From positions 1 through 25,241 of the forward strand of contig JBBHKE010002265.1 of the NCBI GenBank assembly GCA_037447655.1: a stretch of 25,241 nucleotides of DNA, given 5' to 3'. The translations under genes and the position numbers were made by a program. The notes below the pieces were generated by a model, which did not search any database, was not told the origin of the DNA, and saw only the letters and a list, made by a program, of their open reading frames with translations. This document shows positions 7,557 through 16,967 of this stretch, in pieces; positions within the stretch are counted from its first letter, which is position 1; every line of letters starts with the position of its first letter. This DNA comes from Zygnema cylindricum. Taxonomy: Eukaryota; Streptophyta; Zygnematophyceae; Zygnematales; Zygnemataceae.

Positions 7557-7560
7557 AACC
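7546..7560 (-). promoter_or_regulatory. Primer-binding site of the LTR-c element
   Basis: The minus-strand sequence is GGTTATGGGCCCACC, identical to 6650-6664, directly after the LTR end TTTCA at 7561. It contains the gag ATG. Confidence 0.8.
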
Positions 7561-7781
7561 TGAAACTCTGAGACCTCGATAAGTCCTCAGAGTGGACAGC
7601 TTCCAAGAAGCCTCTAGGATAATTCTGACCCCTTTGTGTTTGAGCAACAACAATTACCACCCTGCCAGACAATAACTCGGACCACCTTCACCCCTATAAA
7701 GGCAAGACTCCCCTGAGTTGATAGCAAAAAGAATCTATGAATTTGCTCTTCGAGCAATAAGTTATGGAGGGTCAAAGTTGA

Positions 7782-8034
7782 CCTTTTGTACAGAAGCTCT
7801 CTGGGAGAGAGGGTCGTATCTCCTAATTTTTCTAAGTCTTATCTCTCTCACAGACTCTATCTACTGATGTATGGAGCTAATGGGATTTCACATCCGTACA
7901 CAAAAGTAGAGTTGCCGATGTACTTTCTGTACGGACACTGTACGACATGGCCTAAATGTCGACACGTGGTATTGTCGGATTCGCTCCCTTCATCCTCGGA
8001 GATGCCGCGATCCAATGTAATTCTGCCACGTGTC
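7782..8034 (-). promoter_or_regulatory. LTR-c promoter: two ACGTG boxes, GTAC cluster, degenerate TATA
   Basis: GCCACGTGTC lies at 8025-8034 and GACACGTGG at 7961-7969. GTAC cores lie at about 7895-7943. The TATA position reads TACAAAAGG followed by TCAACTTTGACC. Order and orientation match LTR-b when read on the minus strand. Confidence 0.5.
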
Positions 8035-8456
8035 ATCCGATGTGGCGATGACCACAAATTGCCAAAATTCCCTTCCGCGAACTCGGCGTTAATTCCGGTG
8101 TTGGATTACATTCATATTAAATCGTAGCCGTAATAAATACACGCGCGGTATTTGTTTTGCTAAAGAAATAACTACGCGGCATTTGTTTCTATCCGTACCG
8201 TAATGCGTACTTTTACATTACTGGATCTATGTATCACGTAAACATTTACAGTTAAATGAATTATCCTACCTGATAATGTTTAATTAAATATTAAACCATA
8301 TAGTACGTAACACTAGAGAAAGACTTAACGGCTACGGCTACTGACTACCGGCTGTATGCCGTCCAGTAGGTACCAGGATCAAATCCAGTGACCGGCACAT
8401 ACCTTGTAGTAAATAAACCCCTAACTAATATATATTTTGCGTAAACCTTTGGATAG

Positions 8457-8548
8457 CCTAGGTAGCCATGGCTCTAGCTTCTTCTCCAATTTCTTAGTGA
8501 CTGCGACAAGTTTGATAGTTGGAGAGAGAAGTTAGAGGTAGACTGCCT
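8457..8548 (-). repeat. Long U3 stem-loop of LTR-c
   Basis: Arms lie at about 8457-8490 and 8519-8548. The arm core CTTCTTCTCCAA pairs imperfectly with TTGGAGAGAGAAG, a sequence different from the LTR-a arm but again complementary. The loop keeps TTAGTGACTGCGACAAGT. Confidence 0.65.
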
Positions 8549-8616
8549 CCGCTTCTTTCTATATTTCTATTCTGACCTAGAAAATACTTTAATAGACCAT
8601 TAATTTCTACAAGCCT

Positions 8617-9056
8617 TTGTCATTTACTCTCCGGGCCGTAATGTTGAATTGCGACATCGGCCTGGGAATCAAACCCAACCTACCCCCATATCTTCCTCCC
8701 AAACCAAAATTGCCTCACGGTTTCGAAAATTACCAGAACGAGAAACAGCAGCGAGAGAAGGAGTCTATGGGAATAGAGAAAAAAGACAATCTGGACTAGT
8801 TTGAGAGATATATGGCTGAACGCCTGGAGAATGACACTCCCCAAACCCCTCCAATCCCAGATTACGGCTTCGAGAGTGAGAAAGAAGGACAAGATCAAGA
8901 TTTGCAGTAACCGAACTCATCCCCATCTTCACCGAAAGCAACACTTCCTTCCTCCAAACCGGCTGTCATGCTAGTCTGGCACCTAATGCCCTATGCCCTC
9001 ACAAACGTGAAGACTCTAGCATCCTCCCACAACCTGCCTGAAGAAATCCTCATTTA
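8617..9056 (+). pseudogene. Gypsy late-gag / linker (copy 2)
   Basis: Closely matches 2862-3301 of copy 1, including the Pro-rich and Glu/Lys-rich segments. An in-frame TAG near 8797 replaces the Trp codon seen in copy 1 (DNLD then stop, against DWF), and another stop lies near 8909. The TAG at about 9054-9056 is shared with copy 1. No function beyond the gag-pol linker is apparent. Confidence 0.45.
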
Positions 9057-9178
9057 GGCATTGGGGGAGGAGATCCACTCCGGAAAGAGGGGGGTAGACA
9101 GGACCACTCCGCCAACTGCAGTATTTTTGTCCACTGATTAAAACCCTTATAGTGGATAGGGACTAAAAAGCCTTATCA

Positions 9179-9610
9179 GTGGCTCTTATAATGAACCAGA
9201 CCGGGAACTTCAAGCTCAACGGGTACGGGGGATACCAAGACGTTGTGGTTGACAACGGAGCTCTCCCTAACCTCATTACCACCTCCGCTTTGCAAAGAAT
9301 GCCTGAGGAACTCTCGCCCGAAATTTGCCCAAGCAATATCTGCTTAAGCATCGTAAGAAGCGGCAGTCAACAAGTCCATGGAATAATAAAGGCCATGGGG
9401 ATCAATTTTTCTGATGACGGAGGCCAACGGGTGAAAATTGAGCTTCCCTTCTTGGTGGTGGTAGGGACTCGATTCAAAATTCTGTTGGGAATGGCCACTT
9501 GACCCAGCTCAATATGAGTTTGAGGGTGTGGAAAGAACAATGTACCGTCCGGGACCCCAAAAATCCGGAAGGAACCAAAGTGGTGGTTCCTTTGGATTTA
9601 TGAAACCGGG
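9179..9610 (+). pseudogene. Gypsy retropepsin-like protease, active site DTG changed to DNG (copy 2)
   Basis: Aligns with the copy 1 protease. The catalytic triad reads VVVDNGALPNLI: GAC AAC GGA at 9251-9259, where copy 1 has GAC ACC GGA. The flap-like and GMAT segments remain. A one-base loss near 9500 makes an early stop after GMAT, and the remaining C-terminal residues continue in another frame to about 9600. In retropepsins Thr (or Ser) after the catalytic Asp is nearly invariant, so this copy was probably inactive even apart from the frameshift. Confidence 0.75.
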
Positions 9611-9891
9611 GGAAGACAAATGTCCCAGTGTCTGGTTGCTACCCGGTGTACACTACATCATCTATGACGGAACTGTTTGGCAGTTCTACAGATATTGCCA
9701 AAGAAATCTAGCAATTTCCAACATCCAAGCGCTGGGAAGAGGAATATAAGAATAGATTATTGCAGGTAGCAAAACTCCGACGGGGAGTGGATAGGGCATT
9801 TTCAGCCTTAACATTGAAAGAAGCTGTTTCTACACCACTCTCTAATGCTTCCAGACCCAAGATCGGTAATGAGGAGTTCAATCGACAAGTG

Positions 9892-10790
9892 GTGTCATTG
9901 GCAGTCCCCGATTCCGAACTGCCTATTTTATCTCTATTTTCGGGAATTAGTTATGATTTGGAAGCCGTTTTGAAAACATGATATCTGGTGGAGTCATACG
10001 CAGCCGCGAAAATATCTTTCGAGGCGCAAGCTGTCAGCGAACACCGCCTCCACAAACTTCATCACATATATCCTCAACAACTTCCAGTGAAGGCCATCTC
10101 CACAGCTCATTGAAGTCTTCCCCAAAATGTAGACAACATCTTGGAACCTCATCTAGCCAGTTTGGGAAGAGTGGATTTGGTGTTGGCAGGCTGGCCTTGT
10201 CATGATACTCCCTAGCGGGACAAGGAAAAGGGCATCAAGACCGAAGTAGTAGAACATTTCAGCGAATGATCGAAATAATCAATTGGCTTCAACAACATCA
10301 GGACACACAGGTGGGGTACGTTCTAGAAAATGTCAACCTCGGAGATGATAAAAGGAAACAGATTGCGGACAGCTGGAATCACGATACCCGGATTTTAGGA
10401 GCTCCCTTGGTTTTCGACGCCCCACAGATGGGATCCCGTGCTCACAGAGTAAGGGTATATTGGACCAATATGATCCCGCTTCCAGTACTCCGATGACTGT
10501 TAGACAAGCAAATTCCCGACCCACAGAATTCGGTGCAGCAAATACTTGGGGAAGGTAGGATGGCCACCCCTGTGACGTAACCAGATCGCTCTCATTTTTG
10601 TCGGTGCAACAAACTAGGATAACCACGGAGAGCACTCCCAACTTTGGTTTTTTTCCCTCACAGTCACACTTATCGGAAAGGAGCAGCGGGAATGATTTTT
10701 GATAGTAAGGCGGAAATGTGGACAACACCGACAATTGCAGAACGTAGAAGCCATTGATTCTAAGGCACAACGCTGGACCATTATTTAGAC
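9892..10790 (+). pseudogene. C5-cytosine DNA methyltransferase domain inside gypsy pol (copy 2)
   Basis: The same motif order as copy 1. Motif I is LSLFSGIS near 9928-9951, with Gly retained. Motif IV has the catalytic Cys at 10198-10200 but reads PCH rather than PCQ. ENV lies at 10326-10334, followed by HRVRVYWTN near 10444-10470. After that come a stop near 10495, another near 10579, and a decayed motif X region around 10740-10770. The TGA after VLKT (9979-9981) and the one-base frame change right after motif IV are both shared with copy 1. Upstream, 9760-9891 is the hydrophilic linker to the protease. The enzyme would methylate cytosine in DNA; this copy is dead. Confidence 0.85.
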
Positions 10791-11117
10791 CTTCAAAGGT
10801 GCAGCCTAACTGCGAGAGTATGGACTTGATTTAATCACGGGTTCAAACATGCACTCGCTGCACCATCAGTCCGGAATCTGGGCTGCTTCAAGCTCCTCAG
10901 TTCATTTAATGCGAACGCTTTCAAACAGGGGTGAAAATTCATTTCACCACGCGTTTTCCAGTGGGGTGGCGGCTCAGATGGCGATGGCTTAGCGGAAGTT
11001 GTCAGCAGTAGAGTCCTAGCTGGAGGGGTAGAGGTAGATCCACCGATAGGATTGGAATTCGACATTAACATCTGCGGTAGACCGCCTGAGGCTTAGGCTG
11101 CTGTAGAGCCTGGGAAG
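10791..11117 (+). other. Linker between methyltransferase and RT (copy 2)
   Basis: No recognisable domain. The last 80 bases, with stops, read IGLEFDINICGRPPEA, matched at about 5360-5405 in copy 1. The counterpart in copy 1 differs by several short indels, which makes this one of the less conserved parts of the duplication. Confidence 0.35.
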
Positions 11118-11462
11118 ATGGATTGGACACTAGGGGAGCAGTTGGATCCTCAACAGAAGGCGCAACTCTCTAAACTATTGGCCGAAAATAGGCAGATGTT
11201 CTCATGGTCAGAAACAGATTTCGGTTTTTACAAAAGAACACCTTTCCGAATCGATTTGATCAACGAGATGGCCAATGTTTGGCAGAAGCACTATCCTCTC
11301 AGTTTCAAGGAAAAGGAATTCATCACGGCTAAAGTTCCGACGTTGGAGGAAGCCGGATTGGTTCAAGAAAGTAATGGACTTCATGGGTTCGCTTCCCCGA
11401 CAGTTCTTCCTCCCAAGAAGGACTCGTCCGAGAAGATTGTCAATTTCCGGATGTGCGCAGAT
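11118..11462 (+). pseudogene. Gypsy reverse transcriptase, N-terminal part only
   Basis: An open frame of 115 residues with the usual gypsy RT opening: a pre-RT segment (LDPQQKAQLSKLLAENRQMF), then KHYPLSFKEKEFI, EEAGLVQESNG, SPTVLPPKKD and VNFRMCAD. The last block is the conserved FRMCxDYR region where fingers meet palm. The sequence then jumps to RNase H, so the palm with the catalytic YxDD is absent. The enzyme would copy element RNA into DNA; this copy cannot. Confidence 0.8.
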
Positions 11463-11766
11463 TAACCAGCATTTCCGGCCTTATTTGTACGGAGTCCATT
11501 TCACCTTGATTACGGATCACCAACCCCTAAAATGGATCATGGAATATAGTAAGTTAACCGACAAACTCGCCAGATGGGTTTTTATCTTGCACGAATATGA
11601 TTTCGACATTGTTCATATGGCAGGGGAAATCCATGGGAATGTCGACGGACTTAGCCGGAATCCTGATCCCTCCACCATGAATTCTACTAGGGCTCGGCAT
11701 GATGAGGACCCTGAGATCAATGTACGACTCATTCGAGCATCCTCTGCTTTCATCTGGCTTCTCTAA
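11463..11766 (+). pseudogene. Gypsy RNase H C-terminal part fused to the RT stub
   Basis: Directly after FRMCAD the sequence reads, in another frame, HFRPYLYGVHFTLITDHQPL. This is the typical end of gypsy RT-RNase H (FRPYLYG, then TDHxPL), followed by WIM, LARW and NVDGLSR. The junction at about 11462-11463 removes the RT palm, thumb and the first part of RNase H. A charged linker then leads towards integrase. Confidence 0.8.
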
Positions 11767-11894
11767 TCTGTGGGGGAACTGTGAACCTTCTCGGCCGACG
11801 TAGAGGGGCAGGCGCCCATAGGGGGCGGACGAAGGACATCTGGAACGACCTTGATAGTCTCCAATCTATCTAGCACGGGTCACCTCTTTCCCAC
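11767..11894 (+). other. Linker between RNase H and integrase (copy 2)
   Basis: No conserved motif is visible and several stops are present. A G-rich patch lies near 11820-11835. Confidence 0.3.
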
Positions 11895-12220
11895 TTGAGT
11901 GGAATTCTATTTTCTCGAGTACAAACCCGGATGGCTGCGTATGATAAGGACAAAGGCGTTCTCCTTCGGATATGGTCAGATGGCACGAGGAAAGTGGTTC
12001 CTCCCCCCTATGACCGAGAAACTCTGATTTCTAATCTCCATCGGCAATGTGGACACTTTGGGCAAAAGCGGACCACTTTCCTGGTAACGGGCTCTTATTG
12101 GTGGCATGGGTTGCGGACCGCAGTCAACCGAATTGTGCAGACTTGCTTCTCATGCAATCGAGTTAAGGCAGCTTTTGACAAAAAAGGCGGGACTAAGCTT
12201 CATTCGCTTCTTATCCGAGG
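11895..12220 (+). pseudogene. Gypsy integrase N-terminal zinc-binding domain
   Basis: Residues around 45-95 of this frame contain LHRQCGHFGQKRTTF, then YWWHGLRTAVNRIVQTCFSC. This is the His-His-Cys-Cys pattern of gypsy integrases (HxnGHxG ... YWPGM ... CxxC). The domain stabilises integrase multimers on DNA ends. The catalytic core follows in another frame after about 12200, so an indel separates them. Confidence 0.8.
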
Positions 12221-12556
12221 ATGTTTTATCGGTGGTCGTTCGAACTTTTGGGACCTCTTCCGACCAGCACGCGGGGGAACCGTTTCGTGCTGGTCATGAT
12301 AGAACATTTTTCAAAGTGGATGGAGTTGGTGGTGTTGCCCCGAAAGGAGTCGAAGGTAATTCCAGATGCCTTTTTGCAAAGGGTTTTAGCCCAATTCGGG
12401 GCGCCCGCGGAAGTTCTAACCGACCAAGGCTCCCAATTTGCCAGAGAATTTTCCAACCTCTAGGAAAAATGCATAGTCGCCCATCCGCTAACCAGCCGTG
12501 ACCACCCTCAAGGAGATGGTTTGGCCGAAAGGTGGGTACAGACAGTGTAACGGTCA
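12221..12556 (+). pseudogene. Gypsy integrase catalytic core, first acidic residue D changed to E
   Basis: Reads RWSFELLGPLPTSTRGNRFV. The position normally Asp in the WxxDxxGPLP block is Glu (GAA, 12242-12244). The second catalytic residue is present in LTDQGSQF (Asp codon 12422-12424). The third is present in GDGLAERWV (Glu codon 12527-12529), in the same frame but after a TAG at 12461-12463. The core joins element DNA to target DNA using the DDE triad, so the missing first Asp should impair catalysis. The frame beyond 12550 contains further stops. Confidence 0.8.
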
Positions 12557-13125
12557 CTACGAAAATATGCAGTTGAAGAAGATTTGGGGGAATGGGACAG
12601 AAAAGTGCCTTAGATTGTTATGGGTTAGAGATAAAGCCGACAGGCTTCTCTCCACTCATATAGCCATTATTTCATTCTATTTGGACGTCATCCCATCTTG
12701 CCCATAGCTGCATCGGCCCAAGCGGTGGTCCTCTTGGCGATGGATGACAAGGGGAGAGTCGAAAAACTGATCGCCGACAGAGCCAAGATATTCCACAAAG
12801 TGATGCCTCTCGCCATGGGCTATTTGCATGCGGCTCAACACCGAGATCAGTTGTGGTGTTCTCAACGTCGGAGCGGGAATTATATGCCCTGCCCGGGACG
12901 ATTTATGCCGGGGGACTATGTATATCGAATGCAACAGAAGAAGGATACGCTGGATATTTCCACCAGAAGAGTAATTTTGAAATTGGTTGAGGTTTCCAAC
13001 AAAGGGGTTCTTTTATTGGAGGGAAAGATTGGTCGACGAATTGAAGAGAATCAGATCAATGTGCCCCCTTGCCATCTTCGAGGATTGGAAGATGAACCCA
13101 CTTTCCACCTAACTTACTTTGTCGA
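12557..13125 (+). pseudogene. Gypsy integrase C-terminal region
   Basis: Begins with stop-ridden sequence and then recovers at about 12650: FGRHPILP recalls the GPY/F-like block. It is followed by a long open stretch including KIFHKVMPLA and PGDYVYRMQQKKDTLD. The basic tail has GVLLLEGKIGRRIEENQ and PPCHL. This is the SH3-like C-terminal DNA-binding module of plant gypsy integrases (PGDxVxR ... ILxVVEV ... VLLEGxDGR ... NxAPCHL). No chromodomain is visible afterwards. Confidence 0.75.
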
Positions 13126-13590
13126 TCCTCTTTCCTGTTCACGTGCTTGCAATCAGTCCTCCCACATATTGTATGCAATCAGTGTGGTAAGTGTTCGCAT
13201 TCACCATGTCTCCCCTCCTCTTGGGAGCCACATTCTCTACCCTATAGCATCTGGTTCTGTGGGTACTATGAATGGAGCGGGTAATTGTTTTTATATCTTA
13301 GTCACGGTTGACTTAGAGGGGGGGAAATTGGGAAGATCAGCCCGATTACCGAGACCCAAATCCCTTCCCCCAGCTAGGGGAGGGAAAGGAAGGGGGAGGG
13401 GATTACTTTTTCCTTCCCCTTGCCCTCTTCCCTATTCCGTGATCAATCATCTCTCCTATTTTGCATGCATATCTATGGGAAGGATGCGGGCTGCAGTGGG
13501 CATGATCATCATTTTGGGAAGCATTCGCAGTCGGGGTTTATTTGCAGGACTCCCATGCTGAAGACTCCGGGCTGTGGCCCTTTCCCTCAC
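13126..13590 (+). other. Gypsy 3' non-coding region
   Basis: After the integrase no domain is recognisable. Two purine runs (about 13314-13336 and 13377-13401) could be polypurine-tract remnants, but no LTR follows either. The segment ends where copia gag sequence begins. Confidence 0.35.
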
Positions 13591-13595
13591 GTTAA

Positions 13596-14656
13596 TCAGG
13601 CACGCTCGACACTCTTCCCTATACTATTGATGCGAAGAAGCTCCAACATATTTTCATCCTCTTCCCCTTCTTCCTCCTCAATCACATTCGAACTTCTAAG
13701 TTCTTCCAAACAAGGGCATTCCTCCATATAATGACCCGGTTCATTACAAAAGAAGCAAACCCCCTTTTTCAAAGCTCCCCTTTCTTTTCTTATCCCTCTA
13801 AATCCACCAAAGTTCCGATAAGGTTTACCTTTGTCTATCTTCCTCTCATCACGCTCCCGCTCGTCACCTGCATTCACCTTGTCACTTCCCCTACGAGGCT
13901 CCAAAGTGCTTTCCCTCACAAGAATTATCCCCATGGTAAAGCTCCAAGTCCATGAAGAGCCATCCATTGCCTACATACGACAAATGATGTTTTCGTACTT
14001 ATCTAGGAGTTTCATGAGTAGTGTATTAATCTTTCTCTCCTCAGATTCTACATATCCCGCACTAGCAAGCTCAACATATAACGCAGCAATATCATTGCAA
14101 AACTCTATCATGTTACCGTCTTTATGAACATATGCCTCTATTTCCTGTTTTACTAACTGCTGCCTCACTCTTATAGTCTCACTCTTATAAATCTGACTAA
14201 GTGCTTCCCAAATTTTGGAAGACTTAGTTAGATTCAAAAGAGTGATAGCTATAGACTTAGACACATTTCTGAGTATGAGATGTTTTGCTATAATGTTTTT
14301 ATACTCCCAAATTTTACTATCATTTTCTTCAGTTTTACTTATAACTCCTCTAAGTGGAGTTGTGGCGGAGAGCCTAGCTCCCCTCACCATAGGTGTCCCT
14401 TTATCCTTCTCCCCTTTTCCCCCTTCCATGGCAATAATTTTCTCTTCACCTTCCGTTGCATCTGAAATAGGGTTGGTTTTTTGGGTAGCCCAGATGAATC
14501 TCTGTAGTGAGTTCCTCCAAAGCCCGGTGGTGTACACCTCACTTATCCCGAAACAATTCCCCATAAGTGTTTTTCGAAAAGAATCCCTCCATCGTAAACT
14601 CCCAATAAGTGAAGTCAATTCCATCGAACTTAGGCACCCTAGATGGTGGGGCCCAT
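13596..14656 (-). pseudogene. Copia gag, minus strand (LTR-d element), truncated after the zinc knuckle
   Basis: Read on the minus strand from the ATG inside the primer-binding site (14656). One extra C inside that site shifts the frame at once, and the N-terminus reads on in another frame. The capsid-like core follows (KIWEYKNIIAKHLILRNVSK, KIWEALSQIYKS, MIEFCNDIAALYVELASAGY), ending with a stop near 13968. Then come a basic Arg/Lys-rich region, a CCHC knuckle (CFFCNEPGHYMEEC, about 13717-13758) and an acidic tail (EEEEGEEDE). The fragment ends at about 13596 against the gypsy 3' region, before the protease. Confidence 0.8.
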
Positions 14657-14660
14657 AACC
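14645..14660 (-). promoter_or_regulatory. Primer-binding site of the LTR-d element, with a one-base insertion
   Basis: The minus strand reads GGTTATGGGCCCCACC, one C longer than the other four sites, directly after the LTR end TTTCA. Confidence 0.7.
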
Positions 14661-15028
14661 TGAAACTCTGTTTGCTCCATTACCCACTGAAATCGCAGAT
14701 CCAAAAGTAGCTAATCTAGATAGTGCCGACTCCAAGTTGATATAAACCTAAATGACTAACCCTTTGACAATTAAAAACCCATTATAGCTTCACCCCTGAG
14801 AAAAAAGACTTTATGTGTGCTCAGTTTCACCACAGAATACAAAGTTAGAATATGAGTTTTTGACACTTTTACCCACTTTGACTTTTCCTTTGAAATGAAG
14901 CCACCCTGGAAAGCTAAAACTCTGAGTGACTACTTCCTTATGTAGCTTGGACTCCCTTGAGTATGCAGCAAAAAGAATCACTGAAAATGGTTTAGTAAAT
15001 TGATAGTTATGGCTGGCCAAAGTTTGCC

Positions 15029-15281
15029 TTTTATACAAGATGCTCTCTGAGAGAGGCAGCTACCTACCCAAAATTTTCTAAGTCCCATCACTCCCCTAAA
15101 ACTCTATCTACTAACTTACGGCACCAATCACTAAACTGTGTCGTACAAAAAAGTATAGGTGCCGGTGTACAATCTGTACGGCCATCGTACGACATGGCCA
15201 AAATGTCGACACATGTCATATTCGGATTTGTTCCCGCAATCTCCGAAGTTTTCGTGAACCAATGTTATCACGCCACGTGTC
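15029..15281 (-). promoter_or_regulatory. LTR-d promoter: ACGTG box, GTAC motifs, TATA box
   Basis: On the minus strand: GCCACGTGTC-type box at 15272-15281, GTAC cores between about 15145 and 15190, and TATAAAA at 15029-15035 followed by GGCAAACTTTGGCC. The order is the same as in LTR-b. Confidence 0.55.
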
Positions 15282-15744
15282 ACTTGACAAGGCTATGACT
15301 GTAAAAAGCCAAATGTACTTATTCCGTGATCGCGGCGCCTATCGTGGCCATCCGATCAAAACCGGCTATAATTGTAGCCGTTGAAAGTAAAATCGCGGTA
15401 TTTGTTTCGCAGCCGAAACAAATGTGCGTTATCCGTTTCAGACATAAAACCGTACTCTGTACTATATAATACTGTATCCATGTACTACGTTTGTTTTTCC
15501 CGTTAAACAAACTAGTCTACGTTTAACTCTTTAAATACTTGTCAAACCCAATATAGTGTAGTACTAATCCTAGACTTAACGGCTAGAGCCAACGACTACT
15601 TTGACCGTTCGCAAATATTGTTGTTCTTTGGTCTAAAATAGACCGCAGAAGCGACCTAAACTATCATGCAAGAAGCTAAGCAAAAATAGGTTGACGAACA
15701 ATCATTTGAAATGCATCCTCCATATGCGTACAGAGACGCAACAA

Positions 15745-15838
15745 ACAACATTTAGGGTTTCATGGAATAATCAACATAAATAAACCGTATGACAACATCT
15801 AAGGTTTGATGGAATAATCGACATAAACAAACCCTAGG
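15745..15838. repeat. Tandem duplication, 2 x 47 bp
   Basis: 15745-15791 and 15792-15838 match at most positions. Both contain ACAACAT, GGTTT, ATGGAATAATC and ACATAAA. Confidence 0.7.
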
Positions 15839-16913
15839 ACAAATGCATAAACAATGCATATCAAACATATATAAAACAACATAAAATAACATAAATAAAT
15901 AATAACAAAAAGAGTCCAATCTCACATAAACATTAAATAAACAAAAGTATATCAATAAACATATTACTCAAATGCATGACCTAATCGGCAACCCTAAAAG
16001 TCTACATCTTCGGTCCCCACTTTACTAACCAGCATTGATTATTAATTCCTAACAAAGCTCATTCCTATATATACACTTGTGAGCTGTCAATGAATTGCTA
16101 CATGTCAAAATAGCCAACGTACCTTCCACTAAGTAGTATTACATCATGAGAACCTATTACGACAAATAATCCTAACTGTAAGTGTACACCTGAAAGTCAA
16201 CCAATCATAAGCGTACACTTGTCGGCAAGTACGACAACACACAAATTAAACTGCCGAAATCCTAAATGATCATCTAAATAAAAACTGTCATAATCAATAC
16301 TAAATTATTATTACACATACGACAAAACAATGTTATTTCAAATATTTTCACTGACGCGTCCGCAAAATACGCGTCATAAGCGACAACTCGCTTAGTCACT
16401 TGTAGATAGATCCACGTAGTGAACCGACATCGCATATGTACGGTCCACTAGATAATGTGTCATAAAAAACAATGTGGTCCCTTAAAAATATCGGCGGACG
16501 TCCTCCGCCCTCCACGTGTACCTCGAACAACTTGCCGAAATCAATTCGTACGATCCAAATCCTGTCCGTACCAAAATCACGTACTTCGTCATAAATGCGC
16601 CTTGTCGCATTTAAGGTACACGTCATTTTCGATAAATGCATGTCGCAATAAGAGACAACTTAAAGTACACCTGTCAAATACGACGCTCCGTACCGGCGGC
16701 GTCCCATGTAATAAATTTCATCTGTCGCATTATGTTTCGTACGTGCGACGTACCATTTTATCTTCGTCGATTATCTCACGTCGGATTGCTTCGCGATCCG
16801 CCGTCCATTTCCTCTCACATTTCGCGCCACTCAATTACTCCATTAATTTTATGTGTAAATTTAATTCCCCAATCCATAAATCCTTTCGAACCTCCACAAT
16901 ATATCGCATAAAT

Positions 16914-16967
16914 GCGTACGCACGAAACATCGCGTACGCACGAAACGCTCCGTACGCACGAAACTAA
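16914..16967. repeat. Tandem repeat, 3 x 18 bp
   Basis: Units at 16914-16931, 16932-16949 and 16950-16967 share CGTACGCACGAAAC. The repeat sits 15-20 bp inside the right edge of the insertion. Confidence 0.8.

Larger units (their letters stand above)
7561..8599 (-). repeat. LTR-c: minus-strand copia LTR
   Basis: On the displayed strand it opens TGAAACTCTGAG, as LTR-d does at 14661, and closes near AATAGACCA, a decayed form of the usual ATCAACA. It holds a degenerate TATA box (TACAAAAGG, minus strand, 7782-7790), a GTAC cluster, two ACGTG boxes and the U3 stem-loop. About 13 bases of unassigned sequence separate it from gypsy copy 2. Confidence 0.8.
8613..13590 (+). mobile_element. Ty3/gypsy-like element, copy 2 (late gag-PR-methyltransferase-RT stub-RNase H-IN)
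   Basis: Starts at a point equivalent to 2858 of copy 1 and runs through protease, methyltransferase, a truncated RT joined to RNase H, and integrase with its C-terminal domain. It fades into non-coding sequence before a copia gag fragment at 13596. Its first 2.6 kb duplicates copy 1. It supplies the 3' half that copy 1 lacks. No gypsy LTR was recognised after the integrase. Confidence 0.8.

Noticed and set aside
13314-13401. Gypsy polypurine tract and the start of a gypsy 3' LTR
   Set aside because: Two purine-rich runs exist, but no TG-starting sequence after them is repeated elsewhere in the window, so the LTR cannot be shown.
15745-15838. CRISPR-like or satellite array
   Set aside because: Only two 47-bp units with no spacers, in a eukaryotic transposon context. 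A simple tandem duplication.
16455-16967. 170-residue open frame in the LTR-d insertion ending in AYARN repeats
   Set aside because: No recognisable domain. The repeat simply translates the 3 x 18-bp tandem, residue composition is odd, and an overlapping antisense frame is equally open. Probably chance.
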